A stretch of 64,000 bases of DNA from Eucommia ulmoides (lineage: Eukaryota > Streptophyta > Magnoliopsida > Garryales > Eucommiaceae): positions 35,254,501 to 35,318,500 of the forward strand of contig CM028328.1 in NCBI GenBank assembly GCA_016647705.1, read 5' to 3'. Under the pieces are notes generated by a model, which saw nothing but the letters and a program-made list of their open reading frames with translations, had not been told where the DNA came from and made no database searches. Positions 23,570 through 35,500 of this stretch are shown piece after piece (position 1 is the stretch's first letter; each line of letters starts with the position of its first letter). Position numbers and translations under genes: made by a program.

Positions 23570-26500
23570 CCCCCAACATTTCTCTAATTATGATTCCACA
23601 TATAGCCAACTATAACATTGGACAGATACTTATCAATGATGGAATCATGGTGGAAATCATATATCTTGCCGGCTTTTCAAAAGATGAGGATCGAAATTAA
23701 GAAATTAAAGTCAATGATGACACCTTTAGTCGACTTTAGAAGAAATACAGTTCGGCCGCTAGGTTGGATAATTTTATAACTCATTTCCAGAATTGAGCCC
23801 AAGCATTCAACTATATATGTCAAAGTTCATAGTGGTACAATATTCATCGACCTACAACACCGTCATTGGGAGGTTGTGCCCATATGTGATAAAGGCAATC
23901 ACTTCTACTTATCATATGGAATGAAGTTCTTAACATTACGATTAAAGGAAGTTAAGAAGATACTCGGGAATGTTTCATTATCAAGATGGTTATTCCACAA
24001 TAGTAACTACTGAGCCAGTACAATGAAGAAGACATTATTCCTGTGGAGATGATTGAGAACCCTAGGAAATATGTTATCATTGACCTAAGAAAAGAGAAGT
24101 CTCGACAAACCTGACCAGAAATCAATGAGGAATCGGTCTCGATCCAAGTTCATCTGATCGACCTAGAACAAACAGTACAGACAGGGCCGAAAATGCCCAA
24201 GGAATTGAAGGAACGTGTGACCAAACTTTTAACACTCAATCATGATGTATTTTCCTAGTTTCACAAGGATCTAGAAAGGATAAAATCCATAAGTTACAAT
24301 GTACCGGCTCTACACGAATCCTGACCATTCTCCTGTTAGGCAAAGGCCTTGAAAGTTCGAACCAGAAAGACAAAAGACCATCAAAGAAGAAAAAAAATAA
24401 GCTACGCAACACGAAAAAAATCGAGGAAATAAAATTCCCACTTTCGTTCACCAACTTCACCAACCTCAAGAAGTCATGCTTGAAAGACTACTTTCCACTT
24501 TCAAAGATCGATGTTGTTATATATGTCACCACAGGTTATGAGCTGCTCAACTTCTTGGATGCATTCTCGAGCTACAATCAGATCAATATATACTCCCTGA
24601 CAAGAAAAAAAATTGAGTTCATAACCAACAAAGAACTATATTGTTATTGGGTCATGTCCTTCATATTGAACAGTATGAGGGGCAACGTACAAAAGATTGG
24701 TGAACAAGATATTTGCTAGAGTGCCCAAAAAGTCAATGAAGTTTACATCGATTATATGCTCGTAAAGAGAAAACAGTGATGGGCACTTAGTAGACTTACA
24801 AGCCTGTTTTGACATTCTATATCAACACAAGATGAGAATAAATTCTAGCAAGTGTACGCTTGAGGTTAAAGCCAGAACGTTTCTCGGCAACATGGAAACC
24901 AAGAGAGGAATTGAATCTAGTACTAAGTAAGTCAAGGCCATTCATAACATGTACTCACCGAGGATAGTTCACAAAGTCCATTGCTTCACAGCGTGAATCT
25001 TGACCTTGAATCATATTATTTCCCAAGCATCAAACAAACATATACCATTATTTAAGTCTCTATGAGAAAATGAGACTCTAACGTGGGATGAATAATGCGA
25101 GAAGAAAATGAAACTCTAACATGGGATGAATAATGCGAGAAGGTGTTCCAAGATTTGAAGGAATATCTCATCTCCACCGATATTGACTATCCCAAGCCCA
25201 GTCCAGAAAATGTATGTGTAATTGGAAGCATCCACAACTGTAGTCAGCTAATCCTTAGTAGTGGACGATGTAGATATGCATAGGTTATATATTACATCAG
25301 TCATGGTTTGGGTAGAGCAGAAACCAGGCATCATAAGTAGAAATTAATTTCTTATGCCATAATTATATCGCTTAAAAACTTGGGCGTTGTTTTCAATCCC
25401 ACCAAATGATCGTTCTCATAAACCAACCATTGACTGTGTTGCATCGACTAGAGACCTCAAGAATACTGATTAAATGCTTGATCTAGCTTAGTGAGTTCCA
25501 AATTGAGTATCAACCAATGACAACGATAAAGGGTTAGGCATTAACCGAATTTACTAATGAACTAATGTTTCTGGAGAAAGAAGTTTCTACTGACAACCCA
25601 ACATGATCGGAGAGTGATCATATGGATGGCCGACGTGGACTTGTTGTCAAACAAGAATGTCTCAGGGGGAAAATTGGTGGTCTAGACGTTCGAGGAAGAT
25701 ACACTGGTGTATGCTCTCAGGCTCAAGTTTGAAGGTACAAAATAACAAGGATGACTAAGAATCCTTGGTCCCTCGTTGAAATTCATTTTTTAAAGTATCA
25801 AAGGTTGAAGACCTTTGTGACTCCCAGTTGGTTTTAAACCAAATCAATGGCGAATATGCAGGTAAAGAACCAAAGATGATCACCTACTCGAATAAGGTGA
25901 AGAAGTTAATTTCAAAGTTCAACCAATTCGGCATCAAGCAAATCCCAAGATAAGAAAGCAGGTATATTAATTTGTTGGCTAGTCTCACCTCGGCCTTTGA
26001 GACAAAAGGCTAAGAACAACAATAGTCGAGACCTTACAATTGTCGTACATGGAAGAATCTAACCAAGTGGTAAGTTTGGTAGTTCATGAACTAAGTTCGA
26101 TGAACCCCACAGCGAACTATCTTTAGAATGGTACACTTCTCGACCAGAAGAATGAGGCTCCATGGATACACTATTGGACACTATATGCTAATCCTGGGAA
26201 TGATCTACAAACGTTCCGACTCAGGCCCAACTATGTTGTCTGAAACAGATGAAAGCAACGACGTGGTTCAAGAAATACACAAAGGGATATGCAGAAACTA
26301 CTCAGGGCAAGATACTTAGGAAAAAAGGCCTTAAGGCATGGCGACTTTTAGCTGACCATGAATGATGACTCAAAGGAACAAGTAAGAAAGTGTGACAAGT
26401 GTCAATTCTTTGGCCTAACCATAAAATAACCTGCAATCAAACTTAAACCGATGGTCAGTCCATGGTCGTTAACCTAATGGGGGATCGTCATTCTAGGACC

Positions 26501-27200
26501 ATTTTTCATTGCTTTGGACCACAAAAATTCTTATTGTTGCAATTGATTACTTTACCAAATGGGTGGAAGCATAAGATATAGCAAGAATCATTGATGCAAA
26601 GACTAAGGATTTTGGCTGGAGATATATAGTATGTCATTCTAGGATTCCAAGTGTGATTATCACCGACCATGGAACCTAGTTCGACTACTCAACATTCACC
26701 ACGTTTTGCGCCAACCTCAATATCCGACATTATATGCCTAATCCTGGGCATCCGCGAGCTATTGGGTAAGTTAATTTCACAAACTGGACAATATTTCAAA
26801 CCCTTAAGACTCGACTTCACAAGTCTAATTCTAAATGGGTTGAAGGCCTAGTCTCAGTCCTACGGGCTTCACACATTACATCTCGTATCCTGGTTGGGAA
26901 ACTCTAGCTTCTATGACCTTCAAAATCGATGTAATAATCCTTTTTGAGATCGGGATGCCAACACTCTGAATGTAACTCTATAATCCAAACAAGAACGATA
27001 ATGGGCTAAAAATAAACCCCGACGTACTAGAGAAAAAATGAGAAAAGGCTCAAGTACGACATGCTGCCTACAAGCAACAAATGGTCGGTGCTACAAGGAA
27101 TGGGTTAAATCCTAACCATTAAAGATCGGATTGTAGAAAAACTTTGAAAAAATTGGGAAGGACCATGTAAGGTAACCAAGGTTGTTAAAGCTAGGACCTA
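23570..27200 (+). mobile_element. Element C pol part
   Basis: Recognisable pieces are a protease-like stretch (NIGQILINDG), reverse transcriptase pieces with the Tat-like order 'KMRINSSKCTLEV...FLGNMETKRGIE' (near 24830-24915), and integrase-like pieces (KCDKCQFFG, near 26400). Decayed throughout. Confidence 0.6.
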
Positions 27201-28570
27201 TGATCTCAAGACATTGGAAGAACGACCACTATGGAATCAATGAAATGTTGAGCATTAGAAGAAGTACTACCAATAAAATAGTTATCAAAAAATTTAAAAG
27301 TGTTTTACTCAGATCTCATATTAAATAAAGCTACTCTGATTTGAGACTCAACTACTTATTGCTTACTCAGGTAAAAAGTCTGTCAATATCTGATTAGTTA
27401 AAACTGAGGTGAAACAAAGTGTCGTCCAAGATACTGGGACAAGCCATAACGATCAACCTCGGCGGATGCTCAATAGAGGCCACATCTTTACAGACTATAT
27501 GAACTCCAACCATATCTTGGAGAGCTCGGGGCTCCGCAAGAACGAGGTCTCGACCATAAACCTTATGTGCCCGGGGACCCACACTATAAATGCAGCGGCA
27601 ACGGTGGAGGGCGCTTCTTCTCTCTCAGTCAATTCAAGGACCAATGCTAGCACCGGGGCCCAAGCAGGATCCCCAACTTTTTCTTTTCCCTTTCCAGCGA
27701 TGTTTAAAAAAAAGTTTCCAACCCCTCTTTTTTAGGCACGGTCAAATGGTTACCCCAAGAAGGGGGGCGCTGAATGTAACTCTATAATCCAAACGAGAAC
27801 GGCAATGAGCTAAAAATAAACCTCGACATACTGGAGAAAAATGAGAAAAGGCTCAAGTACGACAGGCTTACTACAAGCAACAAATGGCCTAGTGCTACAA
27901 AGAACGGGTGAAATCCTAACCATTAAAGTTCGGGTTAAAGGAAAACTTTGACAAAATTGGGAAGGACCCTGTAAGGTAACCAAGGTTGTTAAACCAAGGA
28001 CTTAAGATCTCGAGACATTGGAAGGAAGACCACTATAGAATCAATGAAATGTTGAGCATTAGAAGAAGTATTAGTGCAAGTGTTGTACTCGAATCTCATT
28101 TTAAATAAAGCTACTCAAATTTGAGACTCAATTACTTATCACTTGCTCAGGTGAAAAGTCCATCGATATCTGATTAGTTAAAACTGAAACGCAACAAAGT
28201 GTCATCCAGGATATTGGGATGGGCTCTAACGATCAACCTCGGCGGATGCTCGGTAGAGGCCACATCTTTCCAAAGTATATGAGCTCCAACCATGTTTTAG
28301 AGAGCTCAGGGCTCCACAAGAGTGAGGTCTCGACCGTAAACCCATGTGCCCGGGGACCCAAAATATAAATGCAGCGGCAACGGTGGAGGATGCCTTTTCT
28401 TTCTCGGTCAATTCAAGGACTGATGTTGGCACTTGGGCCCAAGCAGGCTCCTCGACTTTTTCTTTTCCCTTTCTTCTTTTCCCTTTCTAGGGATGTTTTA
28501 AAAAAAAAAAAAAAGTTCCCAAGCCCTCTTTGTTGGGCGCGATCAGATGGTTACCCTAGGAAGGGGGGCG
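26967..28570 (+). repeat. 804-bp tandem duplication in the 3' part of element C
   Basis: The sequence from 26967 (tgaatgtaactctata) recurs from 27771 with an offset of 804 bp. Both units end in aaggggggcg (near 27770 and at 28570), a purine-rich tract. Both hold the end of the integrase-like region and a 'gcagcggcaacggtggagg' block. Confidence 0.85.
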
Positions 28571-28717
28571 TTTGTTCTTTGATATGTTGCCCAACTCAGT
28601 TGTGACCTAGGAAGCAAGTGCCCGAGTGGGAGTGGCCTTAGCAGTGGTAGCAGCTTACCTTTTCTTCAAGGCCATGATGGCTCGAGCTAAGAGAGCCTTT
28701 CTAGACATAAATGCAAC

Positions 28718-29397
28718 TAGGGCTATAAATGGCACGAACCGAGCCGAGCCAAGTATTAAGTGTTCAATTTTGGTTCATTTACTTTTCATACTATTCAAGT
28801 TCAAGCCGAGCCTAAAACCTTATGTTCAAGTTTTGTTCGTTTAATAACTGAACTGTTCGCAAGCTTTTTTGAGCTTTTTTATTTTTTTTATAAAGTTACT
28901 TATTAATTAAATTATAATGCTTAAGAACTATATAAATAATGTATCTTTTTTAATAAGATAATTATTTATAATTGTTTTTTGAAAATCTATATACAAAATT
29001 CAAATATTTAATTTTGATGCAAATCAAAATATACGAATTACAAATAAGCAATGTAAATTTATAAAAAATCTGTTTATTATGATAATTAAATAAGTTAAAT
29101 GGGTATTTATAAAATTAAAATTTAATTGAATTAACCTCTAGAATGATTGAATATGTTAGATTGGACTAAAGAAATTTAAAAGTTTCTTTTACTATTTTTG
29201 TCATAATAAAAATATAATAATATATTTTAATTTTTATTATTCGATCACGAACATTAATGAGTCAAGCTTGAATATATCATTTTTTTTATTTAATAGAAGA
29301 ACTTAATTAAAAGTTTGACCTTGAGTCATTTATTAAACAAACCAACTATTATCGAGCTGGACTAATTCACTAATGGCTTGGTTTGTTTACGATCCTA
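28718..29397. mobile_element. hAT-type MITE in element C
   Basis: Termini TAGGGCTATAAATGG and (complement of the right end) TAGGATCGTAAAC. The 8-bp target duplication is aatgcaac/attgcaac (28710-28717, 29398-29405; 7 of 8). The body has 'cgaaccgagccgagcc', a word common in plant hAT MITEs, and an AT-rich middle. Confidence 0.7.
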
Positions 29398-29629
29398 ATT
29401 GCAACCAAGCCAACATGTTAGTGCAAATATAGAAATCTAATAGTTCTATAAATAAATAAAAAATGACAACAAAAATGCTCGAGAATACATTCTATCTCCG
29501 TAGACGCGCTGGCAGATTCTTAATGGAAGTAGGAATCGATAGCATAGTTTAGCTCACTGTACTCTTCCTCTTCTTCTTTAACCTCTTCTTGTTCTACGAG
29601 TTGGGGACTCCGGGAAGCTCGAATAAGAG

Positions 29630-30755
29630 CTAAAAATGGTTCTGCGATAGGTTTTCAGAGTAAATCTCAGCATGAAGACAACAGGAGAGCGTCTCCCAAT
29701 CAGCCTCCTCGATTGGAATGAGCTCGAGTGATGTTGAGAGAATGACTAAAAAGGAAAGAGAAGTATGTTTAGTATACGAAATAAAAAATATATATATATA
29801 CAGCTCTCGATTTACCGGGAATTCTCCACTAGTGTGGGACCAAAAATCCTTTTCTCTCCGATCGAGAATTTCCAATTGTCGACCATCTATCCTTCTAGTG
29901 CTTGTTATTCTGAGGGTAGCCGAGGATAAATTTTGATCGGCCCAGGAAGTGGCAAAGCACCACCAACTATCATTAGGCTTTGGGTTCTTCCTCAATTGAT
30001 AAATCGATAGAACAAGGGAGACGTCGGGGTTATCCTGTTCACTCAGCAAATAATTATGAACCCGACCATGATCCTCCAAGCAAATAATTATCAAATGGGT
30101 CGGTCAAGATTGAATCAATTAAGGAGCTGGAGCTCCCAAATGAAGCAGTGGAGGGAGAGCTGAGCCCCTCCAACCCGTAAAAATAATTATACCCGGGTTG
30201 TGGCGTTGAGCTCGAACATCTTTATTAAGAGGGACGGTCAACGTCAACGAAGTAGGACGTTGAACCGTTCGTGAAAGTTGTCCACTTTGGCTTGGTTGAT
30301 GGTGCAGGCCCCACTCCTAGCAGCCTCCAGTTCTCAGTCCCAAGAATGGATAACTCGACCTAAAGGAGAAGAGGGCACTTCTTCTTCTCCCACGCCCACA
30401 GACTCTTCAACACCTCTGAGCTATTGTGCCTAACTAAAGTCCTAACACTACCATGGTTGGAAGAAGAACCGGTAACACTCGAGGACTTATCGACATCCAA
30501 CAAGGTAACATCGTTGGACCCAACAAAATTTTCGGCGACGCTGAAGATATGAAACTTCGTCGAAGAAAATAAAATGAAACGAAGAAAACGAAAACCAAAC
30601 CATTGGAAATAAAGAAGATGGAAAATGACGAAGAACTATCAGATTAAAAACTCCAAAACTTACCGGAATTAAGAAGAGTGATTGTTGGAGTAGGAAAGGA
30701 TTTTCGTCGGAAAAGGTTTTGAGAGTAGGAGTGTTTGAGAAGCAAAGTTGCAAAA
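29630..30755 (-). mobile_element. Antisense extra ORF of element C
   Basis: On the strand opposite to gag-pol, just inside the 3' LTR, is an open stretch of 154 codons (29630-30094) with WWCFATSWADQNL and REKDFWSHTSGEFPVN, preceded by related decayed coding sequence up to an opening stretch at 30487-30753. Tat/Retand-type elements are known to carry additional ORFs next to the LTR, often antisense and related to the 'putative gypsy type transposon' (Transposase_28) domain; this matches in place, strand and flavour. A TATA-like box lies upstream at 30779-30788. The product's role is unknown. Confidence 0.5.
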
Positions 30756-30778
30756 GAGATCCAATAGTAGGGCCTCTC

Positions 30779-30788
30779 TCTTTTTATA
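30779..30788 (-). promoter_or_regulatory. TATA-like box before the antisense ORF of element C
   Basis: The minus strand reads CTATAAAAAGAG about 30 bp upstream of the first open stretch of the antisense ORF. Confidence 0.4.
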
Positions 30789-31034
30789 GAGGGCCCGAAC
30801 GGTTCAATCAATCCTCCAAATCCAAAGGGCTGAGATCTCTACCATCCTCGGGAAGACGAAATTATGTCAGTCGTTAAATCAAGAAGGCATTAAATGTTTC
30901 ATTAAATATGGATGTGAAACTCAAAACGTCGCAACAATTTAATTTTTCATTTCTTACCACGGGACTCCATTTGCTTCACTTTAACTTGCTTATACCTGAC
31001 CCCTGGTTACTTAGCCATAGCGAATAGAGTCATC

Positions 31035-31562
31035 TGATGGGGAGATATTTCGAGATGTTCAACTAGAACAACAAGCAAGGAAACCACAAGCAACGTAGGA
31101 AGATCATAATCCGAGCAGAACTCGAAAGGATCTAGACCCTGAGATCCCACAGAATAGCTCGATCGTGTGATCACCAAGGATCGAGAATGGGCACCACGGT
31201 TTGAGGTTGCACCCACTACTTGAGAACTATTATCAAATCTCACCTAATAAGAAAAAAATAAATAAATAAATAAATATTAGATGCCTCACATCAATATTGG
31301 CATAACCCCCTCAATCCCGCGAATCATGCAAGAATTACAGAAGATTGACTAAGATCTTGGGAACGCCTGTAAATACAAAAGGGGGTATTAGGCCAAGGTG
31401 TGCACAATTTATTAGAAAAAACTCTTGTCAAAATACTTTCTGACTCAAACTCTACTAATTCTCACACCAGAAATGCAACACCGACAAATCTATCCATGTG
31501 CATTTTTGTAGGAACCCTAACCCAAGATCAAAGGTACACCAAGTCAAAGATTCAATTTCGGA

Positions 31563-31567
<5 letters not shown>
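31035..31567 (+). repeat. 3' LTR of element C
   Basis: 533 bp, starts TGATGGGGAG and ends gacatca, aligned with 21020-21645. Confidence 0.75.
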
Positions 31568-31598
<31 letters not shown>

Positions 31599-31599
31599 C
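31568..31599. repeat. (AT)n microsatellite next to element C
   Basis: About 16 AT units directly after the 3' LTR; the TATAT target duplication merges into it. Confidence 0.9.
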
Positions 31600-32399
31600 A
31601 AAAATCATAGAACAAACTCAAAATAGAAACAAGAAACTTTCAATTTCAAAACAAACGAACATGAAAATATTTTTGTGCCCAAAAAAATATACATTTTCGT
31701 TCTCATATTTCTATTACTATTTCAAAAACAAATAATTTTTCTGTAACAAAAAAAAAATGAAAACAAAAAACCATTTATTTATTTATTGAGATTTTGTTTT
31801 CATTTCAAGAACAAAATTAGTTTACATTTTTAGTTTTTCAAAAAAAAAATGGCTTAAATATTTGTTTATATTTCGAGAATAAATTTTTTATTATTGTATT
31901 CTCATAGTAAAATGTTTGCCTATTGGTTGGTAATAGTTTTGATAGTACATATATATTAAAAGATCTTAAAACAATTCATGAAAGACATTTTGATGAAGGG
32001 AACAATAAAACAGTATGTAAGATACAGATGGAATGCCAATAGAAACTCCTCTCCCTTACACAAGTTCAACGCCTCCAAGTTTGATTTGCAGAATTTAAAT
32101 AAAAAATAAACGCAGGTAAAAATCTTAAAATGTCATTTATAATCTATTTCCCAAGCTTCAATTCCGCTCTTCCCAACATTACCATGGAGATATCTTTAAG
32201 TTCTAAAAAGATGCATAGTCAATGGAGCCAAGTAATTTGCCCAAATCATGTCCAAAAGAACCAAATTACACAAAACTCAATTAGTGCGTCTACCCCAAAA
32301 GAGAAAAACAAAAACACGCCAGCCAATCATTTATAGATCACGTCTAGCTTATTCTTCGGGTTCAGGAGGTGCCAGCAACCATAATTAGCTAGGAAGTTT
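31600..32399 (-). other. Downstream region and probable 3' UTR of the bL36 gene
   Basis: Directly after the stop the minus strand stays at normal base composition to about 31990 and then becomes very A/T-rich. No canonical poly(A) signal was pinned down. Confidence 0.35.
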
Positions 32400-32553
32400 C
32401 TATTGCTTATTTCCTTGATTGGGCAGTAGAGATGCCAGACCCACTCTCCACCAAGGCATCCTGGAGGAATCAATCTTGTTTGGTATGAGAGGTAGACCAG
32501 CACGCAGGCTGTGGATTAGTGAACTCTCCTGGTTAGCGCTTGCCTCGGAACGC
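32400..32553 (-). CDS. bL36 exon 2 (plant-type C-terminal tail)
   Basis: It starts after the acceptor AG at 32554-32555 and runs to the TAG at 32400-32402. It supplies the last base of codon 51 and 50 further residues, including [12 protein letters not shown] and [15 protein letters not shown]. Confidence 0.9.
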
Positions 32554-35500
32554 CTGGATTTAAGACCAATAACAAAAGTTAATTACAATGTTGATATTGC
32601 AACATGATGAATTTTAAAGAAAGAACCTCGGGTGTCGTTTAAACCAATTTCTATTACAAAAAATATAGACCGGAAACTATGAAAAGAGGGAGCACGATAT
32701 CTGGGGAGAATACCAAAAAGGAAGCCTAACGCTGGCAAACATGTCAATAATAAGCACATCACTTTACACTGTGGACCTTGTGTTGTAGTCTCCCTCTCCG
32801 GAAAGGGAGTCTAACACAAGCAAACGTGTCAAGAACTACCACTCTTTACACTACGCAACATGTGTTGGAGAGAGAGTGTCCGAGGGAGAAAAAGTGCATT
32901 TTTGGTCCCTCGAGTATGGAGTGGATGTTATTTTTTATTTTTTTGCATTGCCTCCACCCCCCCCCCCCCCCCTCTCTCTCTCTCTCTCTCCTCCCTTACC
33001 AAAAAAAAAGTAAAAACTCTCCCAAACTCTTTTTTTAACCTTAAATTTTTATTTTTTATAAACAATAATAATAATAAATAAATAAACATAAAAGATTTAA
33101 AAAAAAAAATACAAGAACTAAAAATAGAAACAAATATTTTTGAAGAAAAAATAGAAGTAATTATAAAAATTAATCTAAAATGGAAATAAATAATTTTTTA
33201 AAATAAAAATAAATATAAAAATAATTTAGAAGATGGTATAGAAATTAATTAAATAAAGAGTTAAAAAATATAAGATAAAAAAATACACAAAATTAAAAAT
33301 AGAAACTTAGTATTTTTTTTTCCCAAAAAAAAAAATAGAATCAAGTATAGAAATCTAAAAAAAAACTGCTTCTATTTTTTAAAGAAAAAAATAGATAATT
33401 TCAACTGGTTAGCCATGCGATAAATTTCAGATGTTCGAAGCCATGTTGGTCTAACTTTTAGCCAAATTCATTGAACTTGCAATCTATTTTGCTACTCCCG
33501 ACATCACAAACTCAGGTATAAAGTTAGTAGTCATTTCTTCTTTATGGCAATGTTTATGAAATTTTTAGTAAAACAAATTGATACATTTTTTCCGAAAAAT
33601 AAGATTGACATGTTAATTCTAAGTTCATGTGTAAAAGGATATATTCAATTCTATGAGAAGAAAGACCAAGGTTTAGTTTTTAAATCTGGAGATTTGCTGA
33701 AGTAAACATACATATATTTTGAATGGTATGAGAAATTAGACGACCATAGGGTTAGATTTGCCAAAATAAAATTTATTGGGTTTAGTAAGAGGTATTGGCA
33801 CGGTGTCCAAAGAAAGACACCTATCACCCATTGGAAGGACATGAAACGTCAGCTGAAAGAAAAGTATCTCCCGACATGTTATATGCAACAACTAATTAAC
33901 CAATGGCTTAACATTAAATAGTTGCCCTCTAGCATGTCTGATTATGTAGCCCGATTTGTGGAATTAATGTTGAGAGATGATATTGACGAGGAATCATGGG
34001 TTTGTGTCACCAAATTCATTAATGGGTTAGGGCCCCATATTTGAAGAGAAGTCTCTCTCCATTCGTCAGAATCATTAGAAGAGGCATATCATAAGGCTCT
34101 AAAAATAAAGAGGTTCTCTAGGTTTTCCGATTAAAGAAGTGTAACTTCTCAAATAGGAGAATCATATTAGTTTAGATCTACACCTTTTGAGAAATCACAC
34201 GGGCCCAATCAATCACAACCTGTCTCCATAACACTCAAGAAACTTCAATCACGTATCACCAGGAACTTCCAGAACAAGCTCTAATTCCAGTCAAAGTATC
34301 TACCAGAGACCTAATATGACTAAGAATAGGGATTTTTCCTCTATTGAATGTCATAATTGTCATGGTGTAAGTTACTTTGCATCCTGTTGCCCACATCGAA
34401 CCCTGACAACAAGTATTGAAAAGGAAGAACCCCTAGATGAGGAAGAGGCTAACCAAGCAGTGGAACATTTAGAACGATCAGAAGAGGGAGAATAACTAGG
34501 AGACGAATCCAAGAACTCTTATGACGTGAACGCGACAAGCTTTGGTTGGAACAATACTTGTCTTTCAACATGCCTCGCAAAAACAAAATTTTAAAAACAG
34601 CCAAAACCAACCCAAAAAAAATCAAACAAAGAATGAATCTTCTTCTCAAACCACCTATAAGAACGAACTTCATATCTTATGTCGACAGAGGTTTGAGTAT
34701 GAGAGTGAGAACTCGGGTGTCCAATTTGCATTAGTGGGAAAAGGAGAAATTCGATTTCCTACTGTACTGAGGCAAGTGTGGATCTCCCAGAAGAGGTAAC
34801 CACATTGTTGGGGGGGTTGAACGACGCGTCACCCAAAGAACTGCCTGAAGAATTACCACCTACAAAGTGACATTCAGCAATGCCATCGATCTAGTATTGG
34901 GATCCCAATTGCCTAATATCCTGCATTATAGGTTCCCAAAGAACGTGCAGAAATGAATAGTTAAGTAGACGAACTCCTCACAAGGGTTGAATTCAACCTA
35001 GCCTTAACCCTTATGCAGTTCCTGCTTTGTTGACTCCCAAAAAGAATGGCTCTTGGAGAATATGAATGGATACTCGAGCAATTAATACGATCACAATCAA
35101 GTACCGATCTCTTATTCCTAGACTTGATGACTTGCTAGACCAAATAGCAAGGTCCAAATGGTACGCAAAGATCGACTTGCATAGTAGGTACCATTAAATT
35201 CGGATCCGACTTGGAGAGGAATGGAAGACTGCCTTTAAGACCCAAGATGGCATGTATGAATGGTTAGTCATGCCACTTGGACTATAATGCGCCAATTACC
35301 CTCATGAGAGAAATAATTGAGATTTTACGACCTTTCACTGGGAAACTTTTGGTGGTATACCTTGATGACATCCTGATTTACAGTACATCTAAGAACGAGC
35401 ACATAAACTATACCGCTTGGTTCTTGAGACTCTTAGGACTATCAAATTGTACATCAATCTCAAAAATGCTCCTTTATGCAAGCTCAAGTACTTTTTCTTA

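Larger units (their letters stand above)
21020..31567 (+). mobile_element. Element C: Tat-like Ty3/gypsy retrotransposon fossil with both LTRs
   Basis: The LTRs at 21020-21645 and 31035-31567 align over their length, start TGAT and end in CA. TATAT flanks both outer ends (21015-21019, 31568-31572), a low-complexity but matching duplication. The primer site after the 5' LTR reads TTGGCGTC, close to the TTGGCGCC of Tat/Athila-type elements. In order: gag (about 22560-22870), protease-like part (about 23570-23760), reverse transcriptase (24200-25000), RNase H-like region (about 25600-26100), integrase-like region (about 26300-27200), a duplicated tail (26967-28570), a hAT MITE (28718-29397) and an antisense ORF (29630-30755). 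It is an old copy with many breaks. Confidence 0.8.

Noticed and set aside
30487-30753. Possible host gene start with signal-like hydrophobic stretch
   Set aside because: Its position beside the LTR of element C and the following Tat-type antisense coding stretch make a transposon origin more likely.
32778-33081. Open frames over the C run and CT repeat
   Set aside because: Proline and Ser/Leu runs come from the simple repeat; the stretch is intronic to bL36.
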